The position numbers were made by a program, and so were the translations under genes. Below, piece by piece: positions 1 to 6,526 of a stretch of DNA of 13,136 nt (position 1 is the stretch's first letter; the number at the start of each line of letters is the position of its first letter). Under the pieces are notes generated by a model. That model ran no database searches. It was not told the DNA's origin and saw only the letters and a program-made list of their open reading frames with translations. The DNA lies in assembly GCA_031262635.1 (NCBI GenBank), contig JAISHN010000014.1, forward strand, positions 1 to 13,136, read 5' to 3'. The stretch comes from Holosporaceae bacterium (GTDB lineage Bacteria; Pseudomonadota; Alphaproteobacteria; UBA3830).

Positions 1-72
1 CGCCTCGTAGTCCTTCACGCAGACCAGCATCCTCCTCGCCAACGTCTCCGATATCAACCCTTTGTTCGTCAT
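1..72 (-). CDS. N-terminal fragment of an unidentified small protein, possibly HU/IHF-like
   Basis: Only the first 24 codons are present; the gene continues beyond position 1. The ATG is at 72-70 on the minus strand. It is preceded by a strong ribosome binding site, GGAGGG (complement of 81-86), 8 bases upstream, so the start is well supported. The visible peptide opens MTNKGLISETLARRM and continues to VKDYEA. The pattern of a short polar start, a Leu-Ile-Ser step, an Ala-Arg turn and a Lys-Asp-x-Glu segment resembles the first helices of HU/IHF nucleoid proteins, but 24 residues cannot prove this. It is separated from pnp by about 250 bases and probably has its own promoter. The reading frame is well supported; the family is a guess. 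Confidence 0.55.
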   Translation of the reverse strand, partial: MTNKGLISETLARRMLVCVKDYEA

Positions 73-319
73 CGTCTATTCCCTCCATTCTTAGTTAGCT
101 TAACTTAACCAAAAATGTAGCGAATTAGTTGACTTCTACAAGGATGACGGAAAAAAGCGTTTTAGGATAAAGAGAATATTTGATATCTCTGCGCTAAATC
201 GATCCTTTTAATCCTTTATTCGGGTTTGTAGGGCGAAGGAAGCTTTCCCTTTGCGCGAGAGGGAATTATTCCCACAAACTTCAGTATCTCAATTCAATAT
301 TCCCACTCGAGGAAAAGAA
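73..319. other. Intergenic region between the partial gene and the pnp 3' end
   Basis: Besides the tentative promoter, this stretch holds a short palindrome, GGGAATTATTCCC (261-273). It also has a 6-bp stem, TTCCCT (245-250) with AGGGAA (260-265), which shares bases with that palindrome. Neither is followed by a U-run in the pnp direction, so no intrinsic terminator is called. A lone AGGATGACGGA at 141-151 equals one arm of the palindromic element at 11215-11305. Confidence 0.6.
93..141 (-). promoter_or_regulatory. Tentative promoter and small inverted repeat upstream of the partial gene
   Basis: Read on the minus strand, TTGTAG (complement of 136-141) is followed after 16 bases by TACATT (complement of 114-119). 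Each matches four of six sigma-70 consensus positions. Transcription from here would give a leader of roughly 35 bases before the ATG at 72. Between the -10 box and the ribosome binding site lies an inverted repeat, AGTTA-gct-TAACT (93-105), placed where an operator could sit. The match is modest and there is no independent support. Confidence 0.25.
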
Positions 320-2392
320 TCAATCCCGATTTATTTTCATCGTTAGTCTGGCTCGGCCTTTGTTATCGTAGCCGAGGTATTTGACTTCGACTTCGTCGCC
401 TTCGCTCATAACGTCGGTTACTTTTTCCACGCGTTTGTCGCCCATTTCGCTTACGTGGACGAGTCCTTCCCGCGAGCCGTAGAAGTTTACGAACGCTCCG
501 AAGTCCATAATTTTTACGACCTTCGCTTTGTAAATCGTTCCATAAATTGGATCTAGAGCGATGCTTTTAATTATATCCAACGCTTCTTCCATAGACGCTG
601 AATTTTGCGCCGCGACAGTTACGTTTCCGTTGTCGTCAATGTCGATTTTCGTTCCGGTTTTTTCGATTATCTCGCGAATCACCTTGCCGCCGCTTCCGAT
701 AACCTCGCGGATTTTGTCTTTCGGAATGACGATCGTAGTCATTTTTGGAGCGTTTTCATTCAGCTCGGAACGGTGCGTTTTAAGTCCCTTGGCCATTTCT
801 TTGAGAATATGCAAACGTCCGGTTTGCGCCTGTTTCAAGGCTTTTTCTATGATTTCAAAAGTTACGCTGGTTACCTTAATGTCCATCTGCAGAGCGGTAA
901 TTCCGTTTTCGGTGCCGGCGACCTTGAAATCCATATCGCCGAGATGATCCTCCTCGCTCATGATATCGCTGAGGATTTCGTACTTTTTTCCGTCGGTAAT
1001 TAATCCCATCGCGATGCCGGCGACGGCGTTTTTCAATGGAACTCCCCCGTCCATTAACGCAAGAGAGGCTCCGCAGACCGTCGCCATTGAAGACGATCCG
1101 TTGCATGCCAAGATTTCCGACACGACTCGAATAGTATATGGAAATTCATCCTTAGACGGAAGCGCCGTAACGATCGAGCGACGCGCTAGGTTTCCGTGGC
1201 CGATCTCGCGTCTGCCAGGCGATCCCAAACGACCGACTTCTCCGACTGAAAACGGAGGGAAGTTATAATGCAGCATAAATCGCTCTTTGTATTCTCCGGC
1301 AAGCCCGTCGACCAGCTGCTCGTCCTGACCGGAGCCGAGCGTAACGACCGCAAGAGCTTGCGTTTCGCCTCGCTGAAATATCGCCGATCCGTGAACTTTC
1401 GGCAAAACTCCCGCTTCTACGCTGATCTTTCTTATATCTTTGGATTTTCTACCGTCAATACGTTTTCCGGTCTTTAATATTTTATCTCTAACGAAACGAT
1501 AACATACGTCGTCAAACGCTACGCTTACGAGCTTATCGGAAATTTCTTCGCTGACGGCGAAGCTTTCGCATATCTTCTTTTTTACTTTGGAAAGAGCGTC
1601 GTTCCGCTCGTGTTTCGTCTCTCCGGCATACGCTTCTTCGATTTCGTCCGAATATTTTTCAAAAATGTCGGAAGCTAGCTCTTTTGTCGTATTATCCGGC
1701 TCAACGACGTCCCAAGGCTCCTTAGCGCATTTTTCCGCCAGTTGAATGATAATATCGATGACCGGTTGGAACGACTCAAAACCGAATTTCAACGCCGCAA
1801 GCATGTCGGCTTCCGACAATTCCTTCGCCCCCGACTCGACCATAAGAACGCCGTCTCTCGATCCGGCTACGACTAAATCTAAATATGATTCTTGGCCGAT
1901 TTTTGGATTTAATATGAATTCGCCGTTTTGATATCCAATCTTCGCGGCCGCGATAGGCCCTAAAAAAGGAAGTCCAGAAAGCGTCAACGCGGCGGACGCT
2001 CCAATGATGGAAATTATATCCGCGTCGTTTTCGCCGTCGAAACTTAAAACCGTACAAATAACTTGCGTTTCGTTCTTAAAATATTCATGGAAAAGAGGAC
2101 GTATTGGACGATCGATCAAACGGGAAGTCAGCGTTTCTTTTTCCGAAGGCCTGCCTTCTCTTTTTACAAAGCCGCCTGGAATTTTTCCCGCCGCGTAGGC
2201 TTTTTCGACGTAATTTACCGTGAGAGGAAAAAAATCTACGTCAAGATTAGCTTTCTCGTTCGCGACCGCCGTACATAACACAATCGTGTCGCCATATCTT
2301 ACGGTAACGGCTCCCGTAGCCTGATTCGCAAAACGTCCGGTTTCAATGGACAACTTCCTGCCGCCCCACGTAATCTCTTTTTTAAATATCAT
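320..2392 (-). CDS. pnp: Polyribonucleotide nucleotidyltransferase (PNPase)
   Basis: PNPase degrades RNA 3'-to-5' by phosphorolysis, releasing nucleoside diphosphates, and acts as a trimer in mRNA and tRNA turnover. The 690-residue product has the full family layout. The first RNase PH-like domain carries the conserved stretch FFPLTVNYVEKAYAAGKIPG (about 54-73) and the DRPIRPLF motif. A helical linker and the second RNase PH-like domain follow, with the Asp-containing metal site DHLGDMD at 482-488. A KH domain with a GSGG loop at 566-569 comes next, then a C-terminal S1 domain (about 618-687). Length is close to the usual 690-711, without a long charged tail. The ATG at 2392 has a GGAAG Shine-Dalgarno just upstream. 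It lies 50 bases after rpsO, the common bacterial order. In many bacteria this junction is processed by RNase III, but only a weak short stem is visible here. Confidence 0.98.
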   Translation of the reverse strand: MIFKKEITWGGRKLSIETGRFANQATGAVTVRYGDTIVLCTAVANEKANLDVDFFPLTVNYVEKAYAAGKIPGGFVKREGRPSEKETLTSRLIDRPIRPLFHEYFKNETQVICTVLSFDGENDADIISIIGASAALTLSGLPFLGPIAAAKIGYQNGEFILNPKIGQESYLDLVVAGSRDGVLMVESGAKELSEADMLAALKFGFESFQPVIDIIIQLAEKCAKEPWDVVEPDNTTKELASDIFEKYSDEIEEAYAGETKHERNDALSKVKKKICESFAVSEEISDKLVSVAFDDVCYRFVRDKILKTGKRIDGRKSKDIRKISVEAGVLPKVHGSAIFQRGETQALAVVTLGSGQDEQLVDGLAGEYKERFMLHYNFPPFSVGEVGRLGSPGRREIGHGNLARRSIVTALPSKDEFPYTIRVVSEILACNGSSSMATVCGASLALMDGGVPLKNAVAGIAMGLITDGKKYEILSDIMSEEDHLGDMDFKVAGTENGITALQMDIKVTSVTFEIIEKALKQAQTGRLHILKEMAKGLKTHRSELNENAPKMTTIVIPKDKIREVIGSGGKVIREIIEKTGTKIDIDDNGNVTVAAQNSASMEEALDIIKSIALDPIYGTIYKAKVVKIMDFGAFVNFYGSREGLVHVSEMGDKRVEKVTDVMSEGDEVEVKYLGYDNKGRARLTMKINRD

Positions 2393-2442
2393 TATTCTTC
2401 CTTTGTTTCTATCGTTGTCGCAAGAGCGGCTGAACGCTTTAG

Positions 2443-2706
2443 TTATCTTCTCAAACCAAGATCTTTAATGAGTTTTAGGTATCTTGTCGCGTCGACTTTC
2501 TTTAGGTAGTCCAAAAGCTTTCTTCTTCTGCTAACCATGCCTAGAAGACCGCGTCTTGAGTGGAAATCCTTCGCGTGAACGTTCATATGCTCGCCCAACG
2601 AATTGATTTTCGCGGTTAAAATCGCGACTTGGACTTCCGGCGACCCCGTGTCTCCTTCGTGAACCGCGAATTTTTTTACAATTTCTTGCTTGTTTTCAAT
2701 CGACAT
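2443..2706 (-). CDS. rpsO: 30S ribosomal protein S15
   Basis: S15 binds the central domain of 16S rRNA early in 30S assembly and contributes to a bridge with the 50S subunit. The 87-residue product matches the family over its whole length (usually 88-89 residues). It contains the signatures GDTGSPEVQVAILTAKI, HAKDFHSRRGLLGMVSRRRK and the C-terminal DLGLRR. The ATG at 2706 follows GGAG with 6 bases between, which fixes the start. It lies 14 bases downstream of truB and 50 bases upstream of pnp, in the conserved truB-rpsO-pnp order. S15 represses its own translation in several bacteria, but no leader structure could be recognised here. Confidence 0.98.
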   Translation of the reverse strand: MSIENKQEIVKKFAVHEGDTGSPEVQVAILTAKINSLGEHMNVHAKDFHSRRGLLGMVSRRRKLLDYLKKVDATRYLKLIKDLGLRR

Positions 2707-2720
2707 CTTTATCTCCGTTT

Positions 2721-3743
2721 CTAATTGTTAAAACACATCATCCTAACGGGCTTTATTAGACCGTCGTCGGAAACAAACCCAATTCCGCAAAATTTTCCGC
2801 TCTCATCGTCGAAGATTTTAACATTCGACGATTCTTCGAAACATTCATAGGAAACTTTAAGTCCGTTTCTCAACTTAACGACGCTTTCGCTTCTCAAATA
2901 CAAGGCCGGGATGTCGTCCAGCGGACTTTCAACGGAAGCTAAAACCTCATTTAGCTTGCTAGTATCGTTTATTTCTATCAGTTTTTCCAGAGAAATTATG
3001 TTGTTCGTAGAAAAAAATCCCGACTTCGTTCTACGGAGAGTTTTTACATATGCGAGCGATCCGAGCTTTTCAGCGATATCTCGAGCCAAGCTGCGAACGT
3101 AAGTTCCTTTTGAACATAAGACGCGGAAGGTTATTTCGCGTATCTCGCCGCTTACGTCATTGCGAGGAGCAGGGCGACGAAGCAATCTAGCGTCTTGTCG
3201 CTCGTTTTTTTCTAGATTGCCGCGTCGGACTTCGTCCTCCTCGCAATGACGTAAATGAGAAGAGGCCGAGGACAAAAGTGAAGATTCTTGGATCATTTCT
3301 AACTCAAAAATCCTAATTCGTCTCGATTTCAGCTCCACGCTCTCGCCGTTTCGAACTCTATCGCAAGCTCGTCGGCCGTTGATTTTTATAGCCGAAAACG
3401 CCGGCGGAATTTGCTCGATTTCGCCGACAAATTTGCTTAGCGCGTCGGATATCGCTTTCGCGTTCGGAATATTGTCGGTCGTCGCGACGATCTCGCCGTC
3501 TTTGTCCAGCGTATCGGTAGTTTTTCCGAAAACGACGGTAAAAACGTATTCTTTCTCAGATTCTTCGACGAATCTGATGAATTTCCTCGCTTCGCCGACG
3601 GCGATAGGCAGAACGCCTGTGGCGAAAGGATCCAGAGTCCCGACATAGCCGGTATTCTCTCCAAGAATTTTGCGAACTTTTATCATCGCGGCGTTGGACG
3701 ACATGCCCGCGGGTTTATCGAGACATATCCAGCCGCTAATCAT
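2721..3743 (-). CDS. truB: tRNA pseudouridine(55) synthase TruB, with an in-frame palindromic insert
   Basis: TruB converts U55 in the T-loop of tRNAs to pseudouridine. The start chosen is the ATG at 3743, which has GAGGAG 9 bases upstream and begins MISGWICLDKPAG, the normal family N-terminus; this gives 340 residues. Motif I with the catalytic aspartate is GTLDPFATGVL, with Asp38. The conserved CSKGTYVRSLARD follows later, and a PUA-like C-terminal segment ends in KPVRMM. Between the strand RIRIFELEMI and the strand ITFRVLCSKG lie about 35-40 extra residues (around 160-200), absent from ordinary TruB. They are encoded by a palindromic repeat at 3152-3254 and keep the frame open. bioC's stop codon overlaps this start by 8 bases, which implies translational coupling. 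Confidence 0.96.
   Translation of the reverse strand: MISGWICLDKPAGMSSNAAMIKVRKILGENTGYVGTLDPFATGVLPIAVGEARKFIRFVEESEKEYVFTVVFGKTTDTLDKDGEIVATTDNIPNAKAISDALSKFVGEIEQIPPAFSAIKINGRRACDRVRNGESVELKSRRIRIFELEMIQESSLLSSASSHLRHCEEDEVRRGNLEKNERQDARLLRRPAPRNDVSGEIREITFRVLCSKGTYVRSLARDIAEKLGSLAYVKTLRRTKSGFFSTNNIISLEKLIEINDTSKLNEVLASVESPLDDIPALYLRSESVVKLRNGLKVSYECFEESSNVKIFDDESGKFCGIGFVSDDGLIKPVRMMCFNN
3152..3254. repeat. Palindromic repeat element inserted in frame within truB
   Basis: The ends form a perfect 17-bp inverted repeat, TTACGTCATTGCGAGGA at 3152-3168 pairing with 3238-3254. Inside are two further matched arms: GACGAAG at 3176-3182 with 3230-3236, and CAATCTAG at 3183-3190 with 3212-3219. 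The transcript should therefore fold into a long, nearly continuous hairpin. On the minus strand the element is translated within TruB, giving a peptide that includes LRHCEEDEVRRG and LLRRPAPRND. Terminal CATTGCGAGGA-type arms are typical of dispersed hairpin repeats in some alphaproteobacteria, and in-frame insertion recalls Rickettsia palindromic elements. Membership of a named family was not tested. Confidence 0.85.
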
Positions 3744-4434
3744 GTTTATTTGCTCCTCGCCTGCGGACGATTGCGAAAAATATCTCATAGTCTAAAGTCG
3801 TTTTCCCTCGCGGCGGAGATTTTATCGAAGAATGCGCGGCGGCTCCGAGTTTTCGAAAATATCGAGCCAACGCAAAAGAGTTTTCAAACTGAAGCTCGAA
3901 TTTTTTAGTCGAAAATTCTATCGGCTCGCCGCATTTCTCGCAGACGCGTTTTATTTTTTCAACAGGCGGATAAATTAACGCCGACGATAAATCGAGGCTG
4001 GAAAAACTTTCGTCCGTAGGAATTGAAAAAGCAAAATATCGACAGTTTTTGAGAATTTTTTCAAGAAAAGCGTCTATCGACTCGAACCATTGCATAGCGA
4101 GATTGGAGATTCCCAGCGAATATCGCTCGGCGAAGTCGCGGCGTTCCGCATCTGCGACGAAGTATCTTACGTTGCAATGACGAGCGATTTTTTCCCTTGC
4201 CTTCTCAATCATCCTCGGAGATATATCGCACAGAAAATATTCGGCGGTCGAATAGTATTTCATCAGCTCGAGAGAAGCGTTTCCAGTCCCGCAACCGATA
4301 TCGACGATCGATTCAACGTCCGAAGACGATAAACAGCCGCGAATCATCTCGACCAGACGCGCGGCCGACAAAACCTGAACGTCGGAAACGGAATCATACG
4401 TTTCGGCGGCTTCGTTAAATAAATTCGCTTTCAT
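3736..4434 (-). CDS. bioC: Malonyl-ACP O-methyltransferase BioC
   Basis: BioC transfers a methyl group from S-adenosylmethionine to the free carboxyl of malonyl-ACP. This lets fatty acid synthesis build a masked pimeloyl chain for biotin. The 232-residue product begins with the BioC-like FNEAAETYDSVSDVQ segment. It has the Rossmann SAM motif VDIGCGTGN at about 44-52, an acidic residue at the end of strand 2 (LCDIS), and the family marker NLAMQWF at 111-117. The start at 4434 overlaps the last 20 bases of vsr. The stop overlaps the truB start by 8 bases (ATGATTAG). It is separated from the other biotin genes by a methyltransferase-vsr pair. Assignment rests on motifs plus the nearby bioF and BioH-like hydrolase. 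Confidence 0.88.
   Translation of the reverse strand: MKANLFNEAAETYDSVSDVQVLSAARLVEMIRGCLSSSDVESIVDIGCGTGNASLELMKYYSTAEYFLCDISPRMIEKAREKIARHCNVRYFVADAERRDFAERYSLGISNLAMQWFESIDAFLEKILKNCRYFAFSIPTDESFSSLDLSSALIYPPVEKIKRVCEKCGEPIEFSTKKFELQFENSFALARYFRKLGAAAHSSIKSPPRGKTTLDYEIFFAIVRRRGANKHD
3753..3758 (-). promoter_or_regulatory. Ribosome binding site that fixes the truB start
   Basis: GAGGAG on the minus strand, 9 bases upstream of the ATG at 3743, lies inside the last codons of bioC. It supports the shorter TruB start over an upstream in-frame start at 3788, which would add 15 residues unlike the family. Confidence 0.75.
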
Positions 4435-4873
4435 CCGTAAAAATCTCGTTTTTAAATTGTTGAGTTTCTATAAGCGGCGATAATTTGGATAGCAAAATCT
4501 CTCTATTTTTATTTTTAAGTTCGCATTCCCAAATTCTGATCACTCGCCAACCTCTTTGCTCGAGACGTTCTGTAATTTCTCGATCGCGTTTCATATTTCT
4601 CGCGATTTTGGCCGACCAATAATCGTCGTGATCCTTAGGAGTCGTGTTTCGGCATTTGTGTCCGTGCCAAAAGCATCCGTCGGTAAAAACCGCCGTTCGA
4701 GAGTCGCGGAATATAAAATCCGGTTTTCCTTCGACTTTATAACCGCGTCGCCAGCCTTTAACGGCGTATTCTTTGAAAATGGAGATTAACTTTAATTCTG
4801 TAGACGCGTTCTTCGACGATTTAACTTGTCGCATAATCGACGATCGCTTTTCTTGATTGAAAACGTCGCTCAC
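4415..4873 (-). CDS. vsr: Very short patch repair endonuclease (Vsr)
   Basis: Vsr nicks 5' of a T in T:G mismatches that arise when 5-methylcytosine deaminates, starting short-patch repair at the partner methyltransferase's sites. The GTG at 4873 is chosen because it gives the typical N-terminus SDVFNQEKRSSIM and overlaps the methyltransferase stop as GTGA. The product is 152 residues, against 156 in E. coli. Visible landmarks are catalytic Asp52 in GKPDFIF, the GCFWHGHKC cluster with His70, and RGWRVIRIWECEL. Cys67, His72, Cys74 and Cys117 match the known zinc ligands by position. The last 20 bases overlap bioC. The residues after about 140 look less conserved and may have been extended to reach into bioC. 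It should act with the upstream methyltransferase; both appear acquired. Confidence 0.95.
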   Translation of the reverse strand: MSDVFNQEKRSSIMRQVKSSKNASTELKLISIFKEYAVKGWRRGYKVEGKPDFIFRDSRTAVFTDGCFWHGHKCRNTTPKDHDDYWSAKIARNMKRDREITERLEQRGWRVIRIWECELKNKNREILLSKLSPLIETQQFKNEIFTDESEFI

Positions 4874-5808
4874 GTCGCGCCTCTTACGCCGTCCCAAACA
4901 AAACCGACCATCGCTGGAATCACCGCGTTGCCCAACTGCCGATAACCGAGCGATCCGTCGCTTACAAAATGGTCGTCGGGAAAGCCCATGACTCGTTTGC
5001 ATTCGCGTATCGTCAGTCGTCTAACTCCTTGCGGAGCGACGTATAAACCCGTTTTCGCTCCGATTCCGCCGCCGTAGGCCGAAAGGGTTATCGCATGACC
5101 GTTCGGACTGTAGATTCTCTCTCCTTGGCCGCCTTTGTTTATAGTTCCAACTCGAATGGGTTTCAATAATTTTAGCGATAGATCTTTATCTTTGCTCCAT
5201 TTTATTTTTTGAGGGTCTATTATGAAAAAATCGCGATCAATATTTGTTTCGAGAATATCTCTTAAAAATACTTGCTTAAACGTCGGCTTGGGCGGTTCGT
5301 AGCTTAGGTTTGCGTCTTTTCTCAGAGCGACGAAGTAGACTCTTTCTCTAGATTGCGGAATGCCGAACAGCGACGCGTTTAGTATGTTAAAATGTAAATC
5401 GTATCCTATTTCATTCAGCTCGGATTCTATCGTTTTTACAACGTTTCCGCCGTCGATGGATAAGATGTTTTTAACATTTTCGAGCAGAAGAACAAGCGGC
5501 TTATGATATTTTGCAATCCTTTTGATTTCGTAAAACAAGCGGCCTCTAGGATCGGCGACTCCGCCCATTTTCCCCGATATGCTGAACGACTGGCATGGAA
5601 ATCCGGCGCACAAAATATTATGCCGCGGTATTTCGCTTTCGGAAATTTGCGTTATGTCGCCGCTAGGGAATTCGCCGAAGTTTTTCGCGTAGGCTTCTTG
5701 CGCTCGACGGTCTATGTCGCTGGAAAAGACGCATTTAAAACCGCGTTTTTCAAGAGCGACTCTAAAGCCGCCGATTCCGCAGAAAAGGTCGATGAAATTA
5801 AGCGTCAA
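4870..5808 (-). CDS. DNA (cytosine-5-)-methyltransferase, Dcm-like
   Basis: This enzyme methylates carbon 5 of cytosine in a specific DNA sequence. Using the TTG at 5808 gives 312 residues opening with motif I, FIDLFCGIGGF. Motif IV is GFPCQSFS with catalytic Cys72, motif VI is ENV at 110-112, and motif VIII is QSRERVYFV. The target recognition region lies at about 170-260. Motif IX is RLTIRECKRVMGFPDDH and motif X is GYRQLGNAVIPAM. All core motifs are intact. The start overlaps the preceding hydrolase gene by 11 bases and the stop overlaps vsr by 4. No restriction endonuclease is present in the window, so it looks like a solitary methyltransferase with Vsr. The recognition sequence cannot be read from this domain by eye, so no gene name beyond the class is given. 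Confidence 0.95.
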   Translation of the reverse strand: MTLNFIDLFCGIGGFRVALEKRGFKCVFSSDIDRRAQEAYAKNFGEFPSGDITQISESEIPRHNILCAGFPCQSFSISGKMGGVADPRGRLFYEIKRIAKYHKPLVLLLENVKNILSIDGGNVVKTIESELNEIGYDLHFNILNASLFGIPQSRERVYFVALRKDANLSYEPPKPTFKQVFLRDILETNIDRDFFIIDPQKIKWSKDKDLSLKLLKPIRVGTINKGGQGERIYSPNGHAITLSAYGGGIGAKTGLYVAPQGVRRLTIRECKRVMGFPDDHFVSDGSLGYRQLGNAVIPAMVGFVWDGVRGAT

Positions 5809-6526
5809 GCGATTCCTCAAATTCCTTGATTTTCTCCGCAACCTCTTTCGCTTTCAAAAAGCCAAGCGAATGAGGAACGCCGTTTATTTGCTCTATCTTT
5901 ACAAGCGGCGCGAAACGTTGAAAATTGTCGTTTATAATCGACATGGGGACTATGTCGTCCGCGTCGCTGCCAATGGCCAAAGCGGGACGGCCGCAGTATT
6001 CGTATGATTTTTTCATCGATAAAAGATCGGCGATCAGATCTTCGGCGACAATGCTCTGCGGAAGCGGGTCGTCGCAATTGCAATAATCGTGAAACTCCTG
6101 AATTCTTTTCTTCGTATCGATTTCAAAAGCTTTTATCATGCCGTCGATTTCCCTCGCTCTGCGTTCTCTTTGTTTTGGCTCGCTTCCGCAATAATCTATG
6201 AATCCCTGCAAACAAACGAGAAAGTCGAATTCTATGCCGGAATTGTTTAGTTCTTGAAATCCTAGCGAATGACCTATGCCTACAACTCTTCCCTCATCGC
6301 GAGGAGCGAAACGCTCGCCTTTTACGTCATCCTTGAGCGAAGCGAAGGATCCAAGCGAACTAGAAACGCGAACAACGCATGGGTCCTTCGTCGGGCAAAG
6401 CTCTTCTCCAGGACGACGTAAATAAGGATCGTAGAATACGACTTCTCCCTCGAGTAGCGGAATAAGATTCTTCCAATACTCGTTCGTAAAACTAAATCCA
6501 TGACGCAATATATATTTGTGTTTCAT
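5798..6526 (-). CDS. Alpha/beta hydrolase, probable pimeloyl-ACP methyl ester esterase (BioH role)
   Basis: In BioC-dependent biotin synthesis an esterase removes the methyl group from pimeloyl-ACP methyl ester; BioH, BioG, BioK and others fill this role. The 242-residue product has an oxyanion-type HGF motif at 9-11 and the nucleophile elbow GHSLG with Ser87. A late aspartate sits in GSDADDIVP (Asp190 by spacing) and a histidine in GVPHSLGF (His219). This is a complete hydrolase triad. The role is inferred from position: its ATG overlaps the bioF stop by 4 bases (ATGA), and bioC lies further down the same run. Residues of about 36-69 come from an in-frame palindromic repeat between the second strand and the nucleophile elbow. 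Without it the protein would be near 205 residues. The exact esterase family is unresolved, so no symbol is given. Confidence 0.8.
   Translation of the reverse strand: MKHKYILRHGFSFTNEYWKNLIPLLEGEVVFYDPYLRRPGEELCPTKDPCVVRVSSSLGSFASLKDDVKGERFAPRDEGRVVGIGHSLGFQELNNSGIEFDFLVCLQGFIDYCGSEPKQRERRAREIDGMIKAFEIDTKKRIQEFHDYCNCDDPLPQSIVAEDLIADLLSMKKSYEYCGRPALAIGSDADDIVPMSIINDNFQRFAPLVKIEQINGVPHSLGFLKAKEVAEKIKEFEESLDA
5815..5818 (-). promoter_or_regulatory. Ribosome binding site deciding the methyltransferase TTG start
   Basis: GAGG on the minus strand stands 6 bases before the TTG at 5808. The two other in-frame TTG codons upstream (5841 and 5820) would add only basic residues before the normal family N-terminus. 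This site lies in the last codons of the hydrolase gene, so methyltransferase translation is probably coupled to it. Confidence 0.6.
6322..6421. repeat. Degenerate palindromic repeat inserted in frame in the BioH-like gene
   Basis: The outer arms are TTACGTCATCCT (6322-6333) and AGGACGACGTAA (6410-6421), pairing at all but one of 12 positions. Inner arms GCGAAGGATCC (6342-6352) and GGGTCCTTCG (6381-6390) pair with a mismatch. The left half contains the GAGCGAAGCGAAGGATCC core also found in the intergenic element at 11215-11305. It is read through as hydrolase residues of about 36-69 on the minus strand. The decayed pairing suggests an older insertion than the one in truB. Confidence 0.72.

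Noticed and set aside
245..273. Terminator for pnp
   Set aside because: Two short stems compete for the same bases and no U-run follows in the direction of pnp transcription.
561..1477. Several plus-strand frames of 69-132 codons opposite pnp
   Set aside because: They are antisense shadows of a fully conserved gene, with no ribosome binding sites and low-complexity products.
2393..2442. RNase III-type hairpin or terminator between rpsO and pnp
   Set aside because: Only a 4-bp AGCG/CGCT stem is visible, too weak to call.
3744..3788. Longer TruB with 15 extra N-terminal residues
   Set aside because: The extra residues do not resemble TruB, and a GAGGAG site is correctly placed for the ATG at 3743.
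4874..5002. Longer Vsr starting at 5002
   Set aside because: The extra 43 residues are an out-of-frame reading of the methyltransferase C-terminus; the GTG at 4873 restores the family N-terminus.
4870..5808. Assigning CCWGG as the methyltransferase target because of Vsr
   Set aside because: Vsr-like enzymes accompany methyltransferases of several specificities, and the recognition domain cannot be matched by eye.
5809..5841. Longer methyltransferase starting at the TTG at 5841
   Set aside because: It adds 11 mostly basic and polar residues before the conserved N-terminus and lacks the GAGG spacing seen for the TTG at 5808.
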